52,260 nt of DNA from an uncultured Alphaproteobacteria bacterium (GTDB taxonomy: Bacteria > Pseudomonadota > Alphaproteobacteria > HIMB59): positions 1-52,260 of the forward strand of contig CACNLH010000010.1 in assembly GCA_902621205.1 (NCBI GenBank), in the 5' to 3' direction. A model generated the notes under the pieces. That model was not told the DNA's origin. It searched no databases and saw nothing but the letters and a program-made list of their open reading frames with translations. Shown piece after piece: positions 9,342-17,749 of the stretch. The position numbers and the translations under genes were made by a program. How positions within the stretch are numbered: the stretch's first letter is position 1; the number at the start of each line of letters is the position of its first letter.

Positions 9342-10160
9342 TTATCCGAAATAAGAGGATTTTTCAATTCTAACTGAAGGATAAAATTTATTAATCTCCC
9401 TAAAAATCGACCTTTCTTTTGCGATTTTCTTGAAAGATACAAAAATTGAAGATCCACTACCACTCATGCCAAATTTTAAGAAATCTTTCCTATAATCCAA
9501 AAGGAACATAAATAATTCTTTAAACTCTTTATTTAGCAACATGGATGAACTAGTTAAGTTATTTTGAGATATTAGTTGTTTTTTTGCTCCCATATTATGG
9601 TTTTTAAAATAATTATAAATTTTTTTAGTTAAATTTTTTTGTGAAGGAAAAATTAAGTAAACTTTCCTCCAATAATATTTTTTTGCATTGAGGTATTTAT
9701 ACTGACTTAATCCATCAATTATTTTTGGATATTTATCTTTAAAAATAATTACATCTGAACCAATTAAAGGTGCATCTTTTTCAAAGTTTTTTGAAGTAAT
9801 TTGATGATATTTATATAGAAATTTTAAAATTGAGGCTGCATTTGAGGATCCGCCTCCTAACCCATAACCAACTGGTATTTTTTTGTAAACTAAAAATTTT
9901 AATTTTGTTTTAGTTTTGTATTTTCTATCAAAAAATAGAATTGATTTTTTTATAATATCATTTTTCAATTTGATTATTTTTTTATTTTGATCGTAATAAG
10001 TAATTTGTAACTTTGTAGAATTAGATACCTTAATTAAATCATTTAATTTTAAAAGAACGACTTTAGAAGAAATCTTATGTTTTTTGATAATTTTGTCATA
10101 ATATTTAATTTTTAAATCAAGATTTATTTTAGCATAGCTTGTTAATTTATTTATTTTCAT
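9342..10160 (-). CDS. ispE: 4-diphosphocytidyl-2-C-methyl-D-erythritol kinase
   Basis: GHMP-family kinase of the MEP isoprenoid pathway. Catalytic Lys11 is in SYAKINLDL, the ATP loop GLGGGSSNAAS is at 100-110, the catalytic Asp136 sits in the LIGSDV motif, and the C-terminal GMSGSGSSIF loop is present. At 272 residues it is slightly short of the usual 280-300. It is one of the most Lys/Asn/Ile-rich proteins of the window. Its start overlaps the 3' end of the upstream TPR gene by 14 bases, so the two are probably cotranslated; ispE next to a TPR protein is a recurring alphaproteobacterial arrangement. Confidence 0.94.
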   Translation of the reverse strand: MKINKLTSYAKINLDLKIKYYDKIIKKHKISSKVVLLKLNDLIKVSNSTKLQITYYDQNKKIIKLKNDIIKKSILFFDRKYKTKTKLKFLVYKKIPVGYGLGGGSSNAASILKFLYKYHQITSKNFEKDAPLIGSDVIIFKDKYPKIIDGLSQYKYLNAKKYYWRKVYLIFPSQKNLTKKIYNYFKNHNMGAKKQLISQNNLTSSSMLLNKEFKELFMFLLDYRKDFLKFGMSGSGSSIFVSFKKIAKERSIFREINKFYPSVRIEKSSYFG

Positions 10161-11745
10161 TTCTGCCTAAAACTTCCTCGTATTTAAAATAATCTTTATG
10201 AAATAGTATAATTTTATTATCTAAAAATTTTGATTCTTTGTATCTGCCTAATTCATAATATATTTGAGATAAATGATCTATTATTTCTGGCTCTGAGGGT
10301 TCAAGTTGATAAGCATCATAAATCCATTTTTCTGCCAAATCTAAGTTATCTTTCTTAAAATAAAGCCATCCCAAACTATCAAGTATAGCCCCATCATTAT
10401 AATTTGAGTCTTTTACTGCCTTTTGAAGCATACTTTCTGCAAGATCTAATTTTCTATCATTCTCAACCCATAAATATGCAAGATAATTTAATATGTAAGG
10501 ATATGAACTTTTAGATATATCAATACTTTTTTGGATAATTTCTTCAGCTTTTTTAATTTCATTATTTCTCTCTAACAAAATACCATATTTAAAAAGATGA
10601 ATTGCATCATCAGAATTCTCTAAAATACTCATGCAACACTCGTTTATAAAATCTAAAGCACCACTATTATCATTTAAAACGTACATTTCCATCGCAACAA
10701 GAAATGATAACTCTAGATTTATCCAATCAGTTTGATGATCTCTATTATTTATAAAATACAATAAGTCACTCATATCAGTGTCTAATTCCAATGATGTTGA
10801 GATATAAAGGTAGTTTTTAAAAAAATTAAAATTTTTGTCAGTTGGGTTAAAATTTTTAATTAATTTTAGTATTTCTTTACTTGGATTTAATTCTGCTAAA
10901 AATGAAATTTTTTTATAAAGATAATAATCACTATTATCCGGATTTATTTCGATTAAATAAGACAATAAAGCAAGTGCTTTTTTATACTCACGCGCATAAA
11001 AATAATAATTGCTAGTTTGAAATAGTTGAAGATATATTATGTCTTCATAATCCTTAACTACGTAATTTTGATCTAATTCTATAGACAAATTATTAAAAGT
11101 AGTTGATGACTTAATAAAATCTGACAGTGGAAAATTAATGTTATGATAATTTAAAATACTATCTATAACATTTAATTCTTTAGAATTAAATATAGAGAGT
11201 GTTTCTTTATTTGATGTTATTTCTTCATTAATTTTTTTTAAATTGTTGAGGTCATTTTGAAGATGATAGTAAAAAATACTATTGATATATCTTAAATTTG
11301 TAAAGCGACTATCAATTTCATTCAAATTTTCTAAATTATTTTGAACATTGTGTTTATTACAAAAAGTCATCCAAAAATTTATGCTTTTTTGTATAGCCTC
11401 TTCAAAAATATAAATTTGTTTTTTGTCAGGAATATTTAAGCATTTGTCATCACCAAGATTCTTTAAAAAAAGAACAATTTCATGAATAAACCCACTTTCA
11501 ATTTCACTAATATTATCAAAAGTATAATTTCCTATGATAATATTACTTAGTAAGGTTGAAGTATGGTCATTTGAAAAATTATATTTGGGTAATTTTTCCC
11601 AAATTAAATAATCATTATTGTATTCAGAATAAATTGAACTTAGAAGTTGATTTTCGAAAGTATTTTTTAATTGAGACCCATATGCATATACAATAAATCC
11701 AAAAAAACATATAAAATATAACCTAAAAGATAATTTTTTAATCAT
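10147..11745 (-). CDS. Exported tetratricopeptide-repeat protein
   Basis: A 532-residue protein with an N-terminal hydrophobic signal segment (about 4-23) and, in its second half, several TPR-like helical pairs (clearest from about 380 to 520, for example the ILDSLGWLYFKKDNLDLAEKWIYDAY repeat type, here described in two parts: ILDSLGWLYF and LDLAEKWIYDAY). TPR arrays bind partner proteins; the substrate here cannot be read from sequence. Position directly before ispE matches TPR genes found beside ispE in many alphaproteobacteria. Its ATG shares a CATG with the start of the divergent UDG-like gene, so its promoter must lie inside that gene. Confidence 0.8.
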   Translation of the reverse strand: MIKKLSFRLYFICFFGFIVYAYGSQLKNTFENQLLSSIYSEYNNDYLIWEKLPKYNFSNDHTSTLLSNIIIGNYTFDNISEIESGFIHEIVLFLKNLGDDKCLNIPDKKQIYIFEEAIQKSINFWMTFCNKHNVQNNLENLNEIDSRFTNLRYINSIFYYHLQNDLNNLKKINEEITSNKETLSIFNSKELNVIDSILNYHNINFPLSDFIKSSTTFNNLSIELDQNYVVKDYEDIIYLQLFQTSNYYFYAREYKKALALLSYLIEINPDNSDYYLYKKISFLAELNPSKEILKLIKNFNPTDKNFNFFKNYLYISTSLELDTDMSDLLYFINNRDHQTDWINLELSFLVAMEMYVLNDNSGALDFINECCMSILENSDDAIHLFKYGILLERNNEIKKAEEIIQKSIDISKSSYPYILNYLAYLWVENDRKLDLAESMLQKAVKDSNYNDGAILDSLGWLYFKKDNLDLAEKWIYDAYQLEPSEPEIIDHLSQIYYELGRYKESKFLDNKIILFHKDYFKYEEVLGRNENK

Positions 11746-12421
11746 GAATAACCAAGACTACCAAAAAAATATTCTTTTGGAATTGATGAATCTGGAGGAA
11801 TTTCAAGTAAAAAAATCTCAAAATGATTCCGATAACCAAATAAATATAGATATTATCAATAGTCCAAGCAAAGCAACCAGTATTGAGCAAATAGAGGATT
11901 TTTTAAAAAATGAATTATTAAAGTTAAATATTAATCAACCAATCAATCTTGTAGAAGGTGATAAAAATTCGAAGATCTTATTTTTTTACGGTAAATGTGA
12001 CATTACTGATGAAAAGATAATAGATAAAGCAAGTGGTGAGTTATTCGATAAAATGCTTTCCTCCATAAAATTAGATAGGAAACAAATAAGCTTAGTGTCT
12101 TATATACCAAGGGGACTTAGTGAGTTTGATAGTAACCACAAAATGAATTCAATTTTACAACTTATCAATTATCGGTTGATTGAATTGATTAACCCAAAAT
12201 ATTTAATCATTATGTCAAATTATTGCATCAAAATGTTATTGGCTGCAGACTTGTCTTCCATGTCTCTTCGTGGAAAATGGTTTGATTTCAACACACCCAA
12301 TGACGTGGTACCCAAAAAATGCCGTGTGCTTTATGAGCCGTCTTTATTAATAAATAATCCAGAACTTAAGAAAGATGCTTGGGAAGATTTAAAAGAAATT
12401 AAAAAGCAGCTTGGTGGATAG
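11744..12421 (+). CDS. Degenerate family-4 uracil-DNA glycosylase-like protein
   Basis: The C-terminal two thirds of this 225-residue protein align by eye with alphaproteobacterial family-4 UDG: SGELFDKMLSSIKLDRKQISL (split here as SGELFDKML and IKLDRKQISL) near 97-117, LINPKYLIIMS near 148-158, SLRGKWF at 174-180, and EPSLLINNPELKKDAWEDL beginning at 198. Key parts are lost. The GEAPG catalytic loop is replaced by YGKCDI (82-87), the RPPGNR/Cys region by YIPRGLSEFD, and the HPS motif by EPS (198-200). I see no Cys set for the Fe-S cluster. A DNA-binding or scaffolding role without glycosylase activity is an inference. It precedes the transglycosylase gene by 1 base. Confidence 0.7.
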   Translation: MNNQDYQKNILLELMNLEEFQVKKSQNDSDNQINIDIINSPSKATSIEQIEDFLKNELLKLNINQPINLVEGDKNSKILFFYGKCDITDEKIIDKASGELFDKMLSSIKLDRKQISLVSYIPRGLSEFDSNHKMNSILQLINYRLIELINPKYLIIMSNYCIKMLLAADLSSMSLRGKWFDFNTPNDVVPKKCRVLYEPSLLINNPELKKDAWEDLKEIKKQLGG

Positions 12422-12422
12422 A

Positions 12423-14105
12423 ATGAAAATTATAGTTTTATTAATTGTGACGTTTTTTTACTCACACAGTATCTTTGCTCTTAGCTCTAAAGATATTGGC
12501 CTTTACAAAAGTATTTTTAATGACTACAGAAATGGAAATTTTGATAAAGGTGATAAAGACATAGCAAAACTAGATGATTTGATTCTTATGGGTCATGTAC
12601 AAGCTTTAAAACTTCTTCATCCAACAGCACATCGCTCTAGTTTTTTAGAGCTCCGAGATTGGTTGAGTGAATATAGTGATCATTACGAAGCTAGAAGGAT
12701 TTATAAATTGGGAGTAAGAAGGATGCCAAATGGGGCAAAAAAACCAAAAAAAAATTCATACCCATATTTTGATGAGATCTTTCAAAAAGATAAGTTACAA
12801 GAAACAGTCTCCACTAAATCAAATAAAATATTTTCAAATAAAAATTACTCAAAAAAAATTAGTATTTATAATACTGTAAGATCAAGAGTTGGAAGAGGAT
12901 GGCCTACTGGAGCATTAGAGTATTTAAACCACCATATAAAATATTTTAATCAAAAAGAAAAATCTTTTCTACTTTCCAAAATTGCCAATGGCTACTACCT
13001 TGCAGATTTAGATGATAAGGCTATAAATGTTTTAAATGATGAAGCTTTCTTGAGTCAACCGTACGATGAGGGCTTATGGATCAAAGGTCTCTCATATTAT
13101 AGAAAAGGAAAATACCAAAAAGCCTCGAGACAATTTTTAATACTCTCAAAAATTTCAGATAACAAATGGTTAAGGGATGCTGGTGCTTATTGGTCATTTT
13201 TATCCTCAACAAAAGACGCTAATGATGAAATTACTTTCAAAGCATCTTTAGAGGCTCTAAATAAATCTTGCAAACCAAGTTTTAATATATACTCAATTTT
13301 ATCTTGTAGAATTTTAGATAAAACCATTCAAGACTTTGAATTTAATACCTCATTAATGAGCTCAGATCTTGAGTCATTTTTAAATACCAAATTAGGTGAG
13401 AGAATTCAGGCATTAATTGAAATCGATGAACTTCCAATTGCAGAGATAGAATTAAATAGACTTCAAAACATTACAAATGAGAGGTTTAAAAGACTCATAC
13501 TAAATTTTTCTATTAAAAATGATCTCAGTTCCTTGCAAATTAAAACAGCAAAATACTTGTTTAAAGATGATGCACCGATAGATTTTTTATACCCAAATCC
13601 AAAATGGATCCAAGATTACAATTTCAATAGTATTGACCCAACTATTATTATTAGCATGATTAGACAAGAGTCTCAGTTTAGTGCTTTCGCAAAAAGTGGT
13701 AAAAGTGCATATGGATTGATGCAAATTCTTCCATCAACTGCTCGAATGGTAAATAAAAAACATAAATTTAAGTCTAATCCTAGAATATTGTATGATCCTG
13801 AAATTAATGTTGAAACAGGTAGCCTCTACCTTCAAAATTTATTATCTATTAATTATATCAATGGAGATTTGCTAAAGGCTTTAATCTCATATAATGCAGG
13901 GCCAGGAAATCTTTCAAAATGGATGAAAAAAACTACATTTAATGATGATAGTTTTCTTTTAATTGAGTCTATACCATCAAGAGAAACAAGAATGTTTGTT
14001 GAGAGAGTTCTAACTAATCTTGTTATTTATGAATTAATAAATCATAATTCATTTAATTATGCTGATGAGCTCATAGCCACTAATACTATCTTGATTAATG
14101 ATTGA
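12423..14105 (+). CDS. slt: Soluble-type lytic murein transglycosylase
   Basis: Cleaves peptidoglycan strands in the periplasm, making 1,6-anhydro ends. I use the ATG at 12423, right after the upstream TAG, which gives a clean signal peptide (MKIIVLLIVTFFYSHSIFA); TTG/GTG codons four or three codons earlier are possible but lengthen it needlessly. The long alpha-superhelical part (about 25-395) is followed by the goose-lysozyme-like SLT domain with catalytic Glu416 in IRQESQFS, AYGLMQILPSTA, and SYNAGPGNLSKW. Length 560 residues is close to E. coli Slt70. It overlaps moaB by 8 bases. Confidence 0.92.
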   Translation: MKIIVLLIVTFFYSHSIFALSSKDIGLYKSIFNDYRNGNFDKGDKDIAKLDDLILMGHVQALKLLHPTAHRSSFLELRDWLSEYSDHYEARRIYKLGVRRMPNGAKKPKKNSYPYFDEIFQKDKLQETVSTKSNKIFSNKNYSKKISIYNTVRSRVGRGWPTGALEYLNHHIKYFNQKEKSFLLSKIANGYYLADLDDKAINVLNDEAFLSQPYDEGLWIKGLSYYRKGKYQKASRQFLILSKISDNKWLRDAGAYWSFLSSTKDANDEITFKASLEALNKSCKPSFNIYSILSCRILDKTIQDFEFNTSLMSSDLESFLNTKLGERIQALIEIDELPIAEIELNRLQNITNERFKRLILNFSIKNDLSSLQIKTAKYLFKDDAPIDFLYPNPKWIQDYNFNSIDPTIIISMIRQESQFSAFAKSGKSAYGLMQILPSTARMVNKKHKFKSNPRILYDPEINVETGSLYLQNLLSINYINGDLLKALISYNAGPGNLSKWMKKTTFNDDSFLLIESIPSRETRMFVERVLTNLVIYELINHNSFNYADELIATNTILIND

Positions 14106-14619
14106 TGAAAAAATAACATTTAAACAAATAAATATTGCTGTAATCACTTTATCGGATACAAGAAAAGAAAGTGATGATAAATCAGGTAATACATTAAAAG
14201 AACTGATACAAAAAAAAGGACATTCTGTTTCCCATTATCAGATTATTGAGGATGAACCTAAGCTCTTTATTCCTATTATTCTTAAATTAACAGCATCTAT
14301 CGAACACGATGTAATAATTACTTCAGGTGGGACTGGTCTGACGGGAAGAGATAATACTATTGATGCCTTAAAAAAAATATCTCAAGTTGAAATTCCAGGA
14401 TTTGGTGAATTGTTTAGACAATTAAGCTATAAAAAAATTGGAACCTCAACTATACAATCTCGAGCAAGTGCATTTTTATTAAATCAAACTTACATCTTTT
14501 GTTTACCTGGATCGACTTCTGCTGTTAGAGATGCTTGGAATGATATTCTTTTTCATCAATTAGACATTAGACACAAGCCATGTAATTTTGTCGAACTAAT
14601 ACCTAGACTTGATGAGTGA
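14098..14619 (+). CDS. moaB: MoaB/Mog-type molybdopterin-binding protein
   Basis: Family member of the molybdopterin adenylyltransferase fold (MoaB/MogA), 173 residues. The diagnostic loop ITSGGTGLTGRDNT is at about 79-92 and is followed by FGELFRQLS and the LPGSTSAVRDAW segment near 140-151. No other molybdenum-cofactor gene is in the window, so whether it serves Moco synthesis here cannot be told. The gene overlaps slt by 8 bases and rnhB by 8 bases, indicating a tight operon slt-moaB-rnhB. Confidence 0.9.
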   Translation: MIDEKITFKQINIAVITLSDTRKESDDKSGNTLKELIQKKGHSVSHYQIIEDEPKLFIPIILKLTASIEHDVIITSGGTGLTGRDNTIDALKKISQVEIPGFGELFRQLSYKKIGTSTIQSRASAFLLNQTYIFCLPGSTSAVRDAWNDILFHQLDIRHKPCNFVELIPRLDE

Positions 14620-15214
14620 ATATGTTGTTGGCGTCGACGAGGTTGGCAGAGGATCTCTTGTTGGAAGCGCAATAATTTGTGCTTTTAGATCACAAAATTC
14701 TTTATTTGATAAACTTCCATTTAGTGTCTCTGACTCAAAAAAATTAAATAAAAAAAAAAGAGAAGAGATTTATGAATATTTTAGATCAAATAAAGGTTTC
14801 GAATATAATTATCAAATTATATTTGGAAAAAAAAAATTTATTGAAAGGTTTAATATTCACAATGTAGTTTTGCAAAGCATGAAACAATCAATAATTTTGT
14901 TGTCTAAAAAATCAGATACGATCATCATAGATGGAAAATTTATTCCCAGCGAAATGAAAGGTTATAAGGTGAAGTCTTTAATTAAAGCAGATGATAAAAT
15001 TAATCAGGTGTCAGCAGCTTCAATTATAGCAAAAGTCTTCAGAGACAAATTACTTCTAAAACTCCACTCATTAGATGGTAATTATCAATGGAATAAAAAT
15101 GCTGGGTACGGTACAAAGTCTCACTTAAGCGCTATTTATACACATGGGGTCAGCAAATATCACAGGACCACTTATCAACCTATAAGTAAACTTATCAAAA
15201 AGTTATCTACTTAG
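14612..15214 (+). CDS. rnhB: Ribonuclease HII
   Basis: Removes RNA and single ribonucleotides from DNA. The start ATG at 14612 gives MSEYVVGVDEVGRG with catalytic Asp9 and Glu10; a TTG one codon earlier is less likely. The remaining acidic residues are in IIIDGKFIP and KADDKINQVSAASIIAKVFRD (given here in two parts: KADDKINQV and AASIIAKVFRD), and the HRTTYQP end matches the family's HRRSF motif. At 200 residues it is full length. Its 3' end carries several DnaA-box-like sequences, and ccrM follows on the same strand, a neighbour pair common in alphaproteobacteria. Confidence 0.95.
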   Translation: MSEYVVGVDEVGRGSLVGSAIICAFRSQNSLFDKLPFSVSDSKKLNKKKREEIYEYFRSNKGFEYNYQIIFGKKKFIERFNIHNVVLQSMKQSIILLSKKSDTIIIDGKFIPSEMKGYKVKSLIKADDKINQVSAASIIAKVFRDKLLLKLHSLDGNYQWNKNAGYGTKSHLSAIYTHGVSKYHRTTYQPISKLIKKLST

Positions 15215-15246
15215 TTATCAACAGTAGAGTAAATTTTTTTTACACA
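15136..15246 (+). promoter_or_regulatory. Cluster of DnaA-box-like 9-mers
   Basis: Six same-orientation sites lie at the end of rnhB and in the ccrM leader. One is a perfect TTATNCACA match (TTATACACA, 15136-15144). Two differ at one position: TTATCAACA (15215-15223) and TTTTACACA (15238-15246). Three share only the TTATC core: 15172-15180, 15192-15200 and 15203-15211. Centre-to-centre steps of 20, 11, 12 and 23 bases are close to helical phasing. The region from 15221 on is very AT-rich. DnaA binding, and whether this serves ccrM control or replication, is inference; part of the cluster is constrained by rnhB coding. Confidence 0.4.
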
Positions 15247-15247
15247 A

Positions 15248-15271
15248 GATTCTTTATTAATATTAAGATTC
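15248..15271. promoter_or_regulatory. Two GATTC (GANTC) methylation sites in the ccrM leader
   Basis: GATTC occurs at 15248-15252 and at 15267-15271, the second ending 4 bases before the ccrM start codon. GANTC is the recognition site of CcrM, and the Caulobacter ccrM promoter/leader is known to carry two GANTC sites that tie its transcription to methylation state. The layout here is compatible with the same feedback. The sites themselves are certain; their function is inferred. Confidence 0.55.
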
Positions 15272-15275
15272 ATAC

Positions 15276-16340
15276 GTGTTGAAATCAAATAACCTATATT
15301 TAGGTGATTGTCTTGATCTATTGGGTAAGATTGAAGATCAGACAATTGATTTAGTTTTCTTAGACCCTCCTTATAATTTGCAATTAAACAAAGTCTTAAC
15401 TAGACCAAACCATTCCGTTGTCAATGGTGTCAATCAGGATTGGGATAAATTTGATAGCTACTCGAGTTATGATGATTTTACCTTTTCTTATTTAACTGAG
15501 TGCAAAAGAGTTCTTAAACCTGATGGAGGGTTATGGATTATTGGTTCATATCATAATATTTTTAGAATTGGAAAAATTCTCCAAGATTTAAACTTTTGGA
15601 TTTTAAATGATGTGATTTGGGCAAAATCTAACCCGTTACCAAATTTTAGGGCAACAAGACTTACTAATGCGCACGAAACTCTTATTTGGTGTTCAAAAAA
15701 ACCTAAATCTAAATATCAATTTAATTATCATACTTTAAAGGTTGCAAATGAAGACAGACAAGAGAGAAGTATTTGGAACTTCCCGATTTGTTCAGGTAAA
15801 GAAAGGCTGAAAAACAATAAAAACCAAACAGCTCACCCAACTCAAAAACCCTTAGCTTTGATGAAAAAAATTATTATTCAGTCATCGATACAAGGAGATC
15901 TAGTACTAGAACCTTTTGCAGGCACAGCAAGTTTCTGTGCTGAAGCAAAATATTTGGGTAGAAATTACATAGGTTTTGAAAAAGATGAAGGTTATTTTAA
16001 TTTAGCTATTAAAAGATTAAAAAAAATTAAATCTTTAAAAAATGATTTATTAGAAATTAATGAAAAAGATAAACCAACACAAAAAATACCGTTTGCAAGC
16101 TTAATTGACAATGGGCATTTAAAGCCAGGTGCTAAGCTCTATAATAATAAGAAAAGTTATAAAGCTACTATTTTACCAGATGGGAGTATTTCATATAAAA
16201 ATGAGAGAGGATCAATTCATAAAATTGCTGCAAAAGTAAATAAGACATCGAGTTTCAATGGATGGGATTATTGGCATTATGAGGATAAAAAAAAGAATTT
16301 AATATCTATCGATGAAATTAGAAAAAAGATGAGGAGTTAA
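15276..16340 (+). CDS. ccrM: CcrM-type adenine DNA methyltransferase (GANTC)
   Basis: Cell-cycle DNA N6-adenine methyltransferase of the beta class, where the DPPY motif (30-33, LDPPYNLQL) precedes the SAM motif (EPFAGTAS, 212-219). Many CcrM-diagnostic stretches are present: IIGSYHNIFRIGKILQDL (89-106), FWILNDVIWAKSNPLPNF (107-124), and TNAHETLIW. The C-terminal RAMA domain characteristic of CcrM follows (about 270-354, ending in the FNGWDYWHYE segment). At 354 residues it is full length. Start is GTG at 15276. The SAM motif has Ala-Ser where Thr-Gly-Thr is common. Its TAA shares TTAA with the stop of mutY. Confidence 0.95.
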   Translation: MLKSNNLYLGDCLDLLGKIEDQTIDLVFLDPPYNLQLNKVLTRPNHSVVNGVNQDWDKFDSYSSYDDFTFSYLTECKRVLKPDGGLWIIGSYHNIFRIGKILQDLNFWILNDVIWAKSNPLPNFRATRLTNAHETLIWCSKKPKSKYQFNYHTLKVANEDRQERSIWNFPICSGKERLKNNKNQTAHPTQKPLALMKKIIIQSSIQGDLVLEPFAGTASFCAEAKYLGRNYIGFEKDEGYFNLAIKRLKKIKSLKNDLLEINEKDKPTQKIPFASLIDNGHLKPGAKLYNNKKSYKATILPDGSISYKNERGSIHKIAAKVNKTSSFNGWDYWHYEDKKKNLISIDEIRKKMRS

Positions 16341-17335
16341 TTTAATATTCTTTTAAAGAGTGTTGGTAATGCAAGCTGGTTAGTTTTTGATTTTTCTATC
16401 CATACTGAATTGTTAATTTTTAATTTTTTAAGCTTAAGTTGATAAACATTTATCTTGAAGAGATTATTTGTAATTGTAAATTTAAAACTTTTGATTTTTT
16501 CTTTATTTTTTAAATTTAAATTTGCTATAAATGCTTTATCCAAATTTGAGGGTAAATGGATAAAGTTTTTGTAAAATTGAAATTTTGGTTTTTTTATAAA
16601 ACAAATATGTAAAGGAGACTTTATCAAATAGAAATCTATTTGCTTATTATTTCTTTTTATATTTTTATTATTTTTAAATGATTTAAAAGCTGATTTACAA
16701 AAACTAGAAAATATACATTTGGAGCATTCGGGGTTATTTTTTTTGCAAATAATAGAACTATAATCCATCATCGACTCAGCTAAACTCCTATAAGAAATCT
16801 TTTTTTTACAAGCTAAACTAAGTATTTCTTCGATCTTATCATCATTGAGTTTTAAACCAGATACTCTCTGTATTAATCTTTTAACATTGATATCAACTGG
16901 GAATGATTTTTTATTATGTCCTATAGCTAATATCGCGCTTGAAGTATATTTTCCAACACCAGGCAACGAGATAAGAATATCTCTGTTATCTGGTAATTCA
17001 CCATTATAGCTATTGTTAATAATTGTTACTGCTTTGAATAAATTCTCTGCCCTCTTGTAATAACCTAATCCTGACCAAACTTTTAATAAATGATCTAATC
17101 GTTTATTCTTAAAGGAATTAAAACTTGGAAAAATATTTATAATTTCTAATATTTTATTTTCTACTGTTTTAACAGTTGTTTGTTGAAGCATTATTTCTGA
17201 TAAATAAGTTAAGTATAGATTTCTATTCCTTCTCCAATATAAGTTTCTTTGATTTTTTTTAAACCAATGTAGGATTAAAGGGATAAATTTGTTTTTATGA
17301 AAAAGTTCTCCAAGCTCAATGATATTGCTTTTCAT
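16337..17335 (-). CDS. mutY: A/G-specific adenine glycosylase
   Basis: Excises adenine opposite 8-oxoguanine. Landmarks are SEIMLQQTTV (catalytic Glu, about 46-55), the helix-hairpin-helix LPGVGKYTSSAI (about 124-135), the catalytic Asp in PVDINVKRL, and the [4Fe-4S] loop with spacing C-x6-C-x2-C-x5-C (from CKKNNPECSKC to SFC). The C-terminal NUDIX-like 8-oxoG-recognition part is short and divergent (332 residues in total). The only sensible start, ATG 17335, lies 39 bases inside the divergent dciA-like gene, so the two coding regions overlap head to head. Confidence 0.93.
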   Translation of the reverse strand: MKSNIIELGELFHKNKFIPLILHWFKKNQRNLYWRRNRNLYLTYLSEIMLQQTTVKTVENKILEIINIFPSFNSFKNKRLDHLLKVWSGLGYYKRAENLFKAVTIINNSYNGELPDNRDILISLPGVGKYTSSAILAIGHNKKSFPVDINVKRLIQRVSGLKLNDDKIEEILSLACKKKISYRSLAESMMDYSSIICKKNNPECSKCIFSSFCKSAFKSFKNNKNIKRNNKQIDFYLIKSPLHICFIKKPKFQFYKNFIHLPSNLDKAFIANLNLKNKEKIKSFKFTITNNLFKINVYQLKLKKLKINNSVWIEKSKTNQLALPTLFKRILN

Positions 17336-17749
17336 CTTGTTAATAAGGTAAATAAAAAAAAACTAAAAATAAATACTCTTATTCTAAAAAACTGGGAGTA
17401 TATTTTTGGTAAAAATAATAAATTTGTTCAATTAAAAAAAACAATAATAAATAATAAAACAGAATCTGTAATTTTTGAATTAAGAGTTAGCCCAGAAAAA
17501 TCTTTCGAAATGCATTCAAGGACAAATGAAATAGTCATAAAAATTGAGGAAGTAACTGGAGTGAAAGTAAATAAAATCCTATTTTTTCAAGATCTTTCTG
17601 ATAAAAATTTAGAGAATAGTAATATTTCTAACTTATCGATGAAACAAGAAGGAAAAACTCTTAATAATCAAAAATTTAATGATATAAAAGATGAACAAGT
17701 AAGATCTATTTTTGAAAATATTAATAAAAAGTTATATGAAAATAATTAG
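17297..17749 (+). CDS. DUF721/DciA-like protein
   Basis: A 150-residue, very Lys/Asn-rich protein with the DUF721 pattern: an N-terminal helix, the ILKNWEYIFG segment around 29-38 with the conserved Trp, and a small beta/alpha core with a VIFELRVSPEKSFEM stretch. DUF721 includes DciA, which assists loading of the replicative helicase DnaB in most bacteria without DnaC. Position between mutY and a dsbA-like gene followed by smc is a conserved alphaproteobacterial neighbourhood, which supports the call more than the sequence alone. The C-terminal 40 residues are low-complexity. Confidence 0.75.
   Translation: MKKFSKLNDIAFHLVNKVNKKKLKINTLILKNWEYIFGKNNKFVQLKKTIINNKTESVIFELRVSPEKSFEMHSRTNEIVIKIEEVTGVKVNKILFFQDLSDKNLENSNISNLSMKQEGKTLNNQKFNDIKDEQVRSIFENINKKLYENN

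Noticed and set aside
11744-12421. Functional uracil-DNA glycosylase
   Set aside because: The catalytic loop, HPS motif and Fe-S cysteines are missing.
15136-15275. Definite replication origin at rnhB-ccrM
   Set aside because: Only one perfect DnaA box, no dnaA, hemE, parAB or gidA neighbours, and skew cannot be computed here; kept only as a candidate DnaA-binding region.
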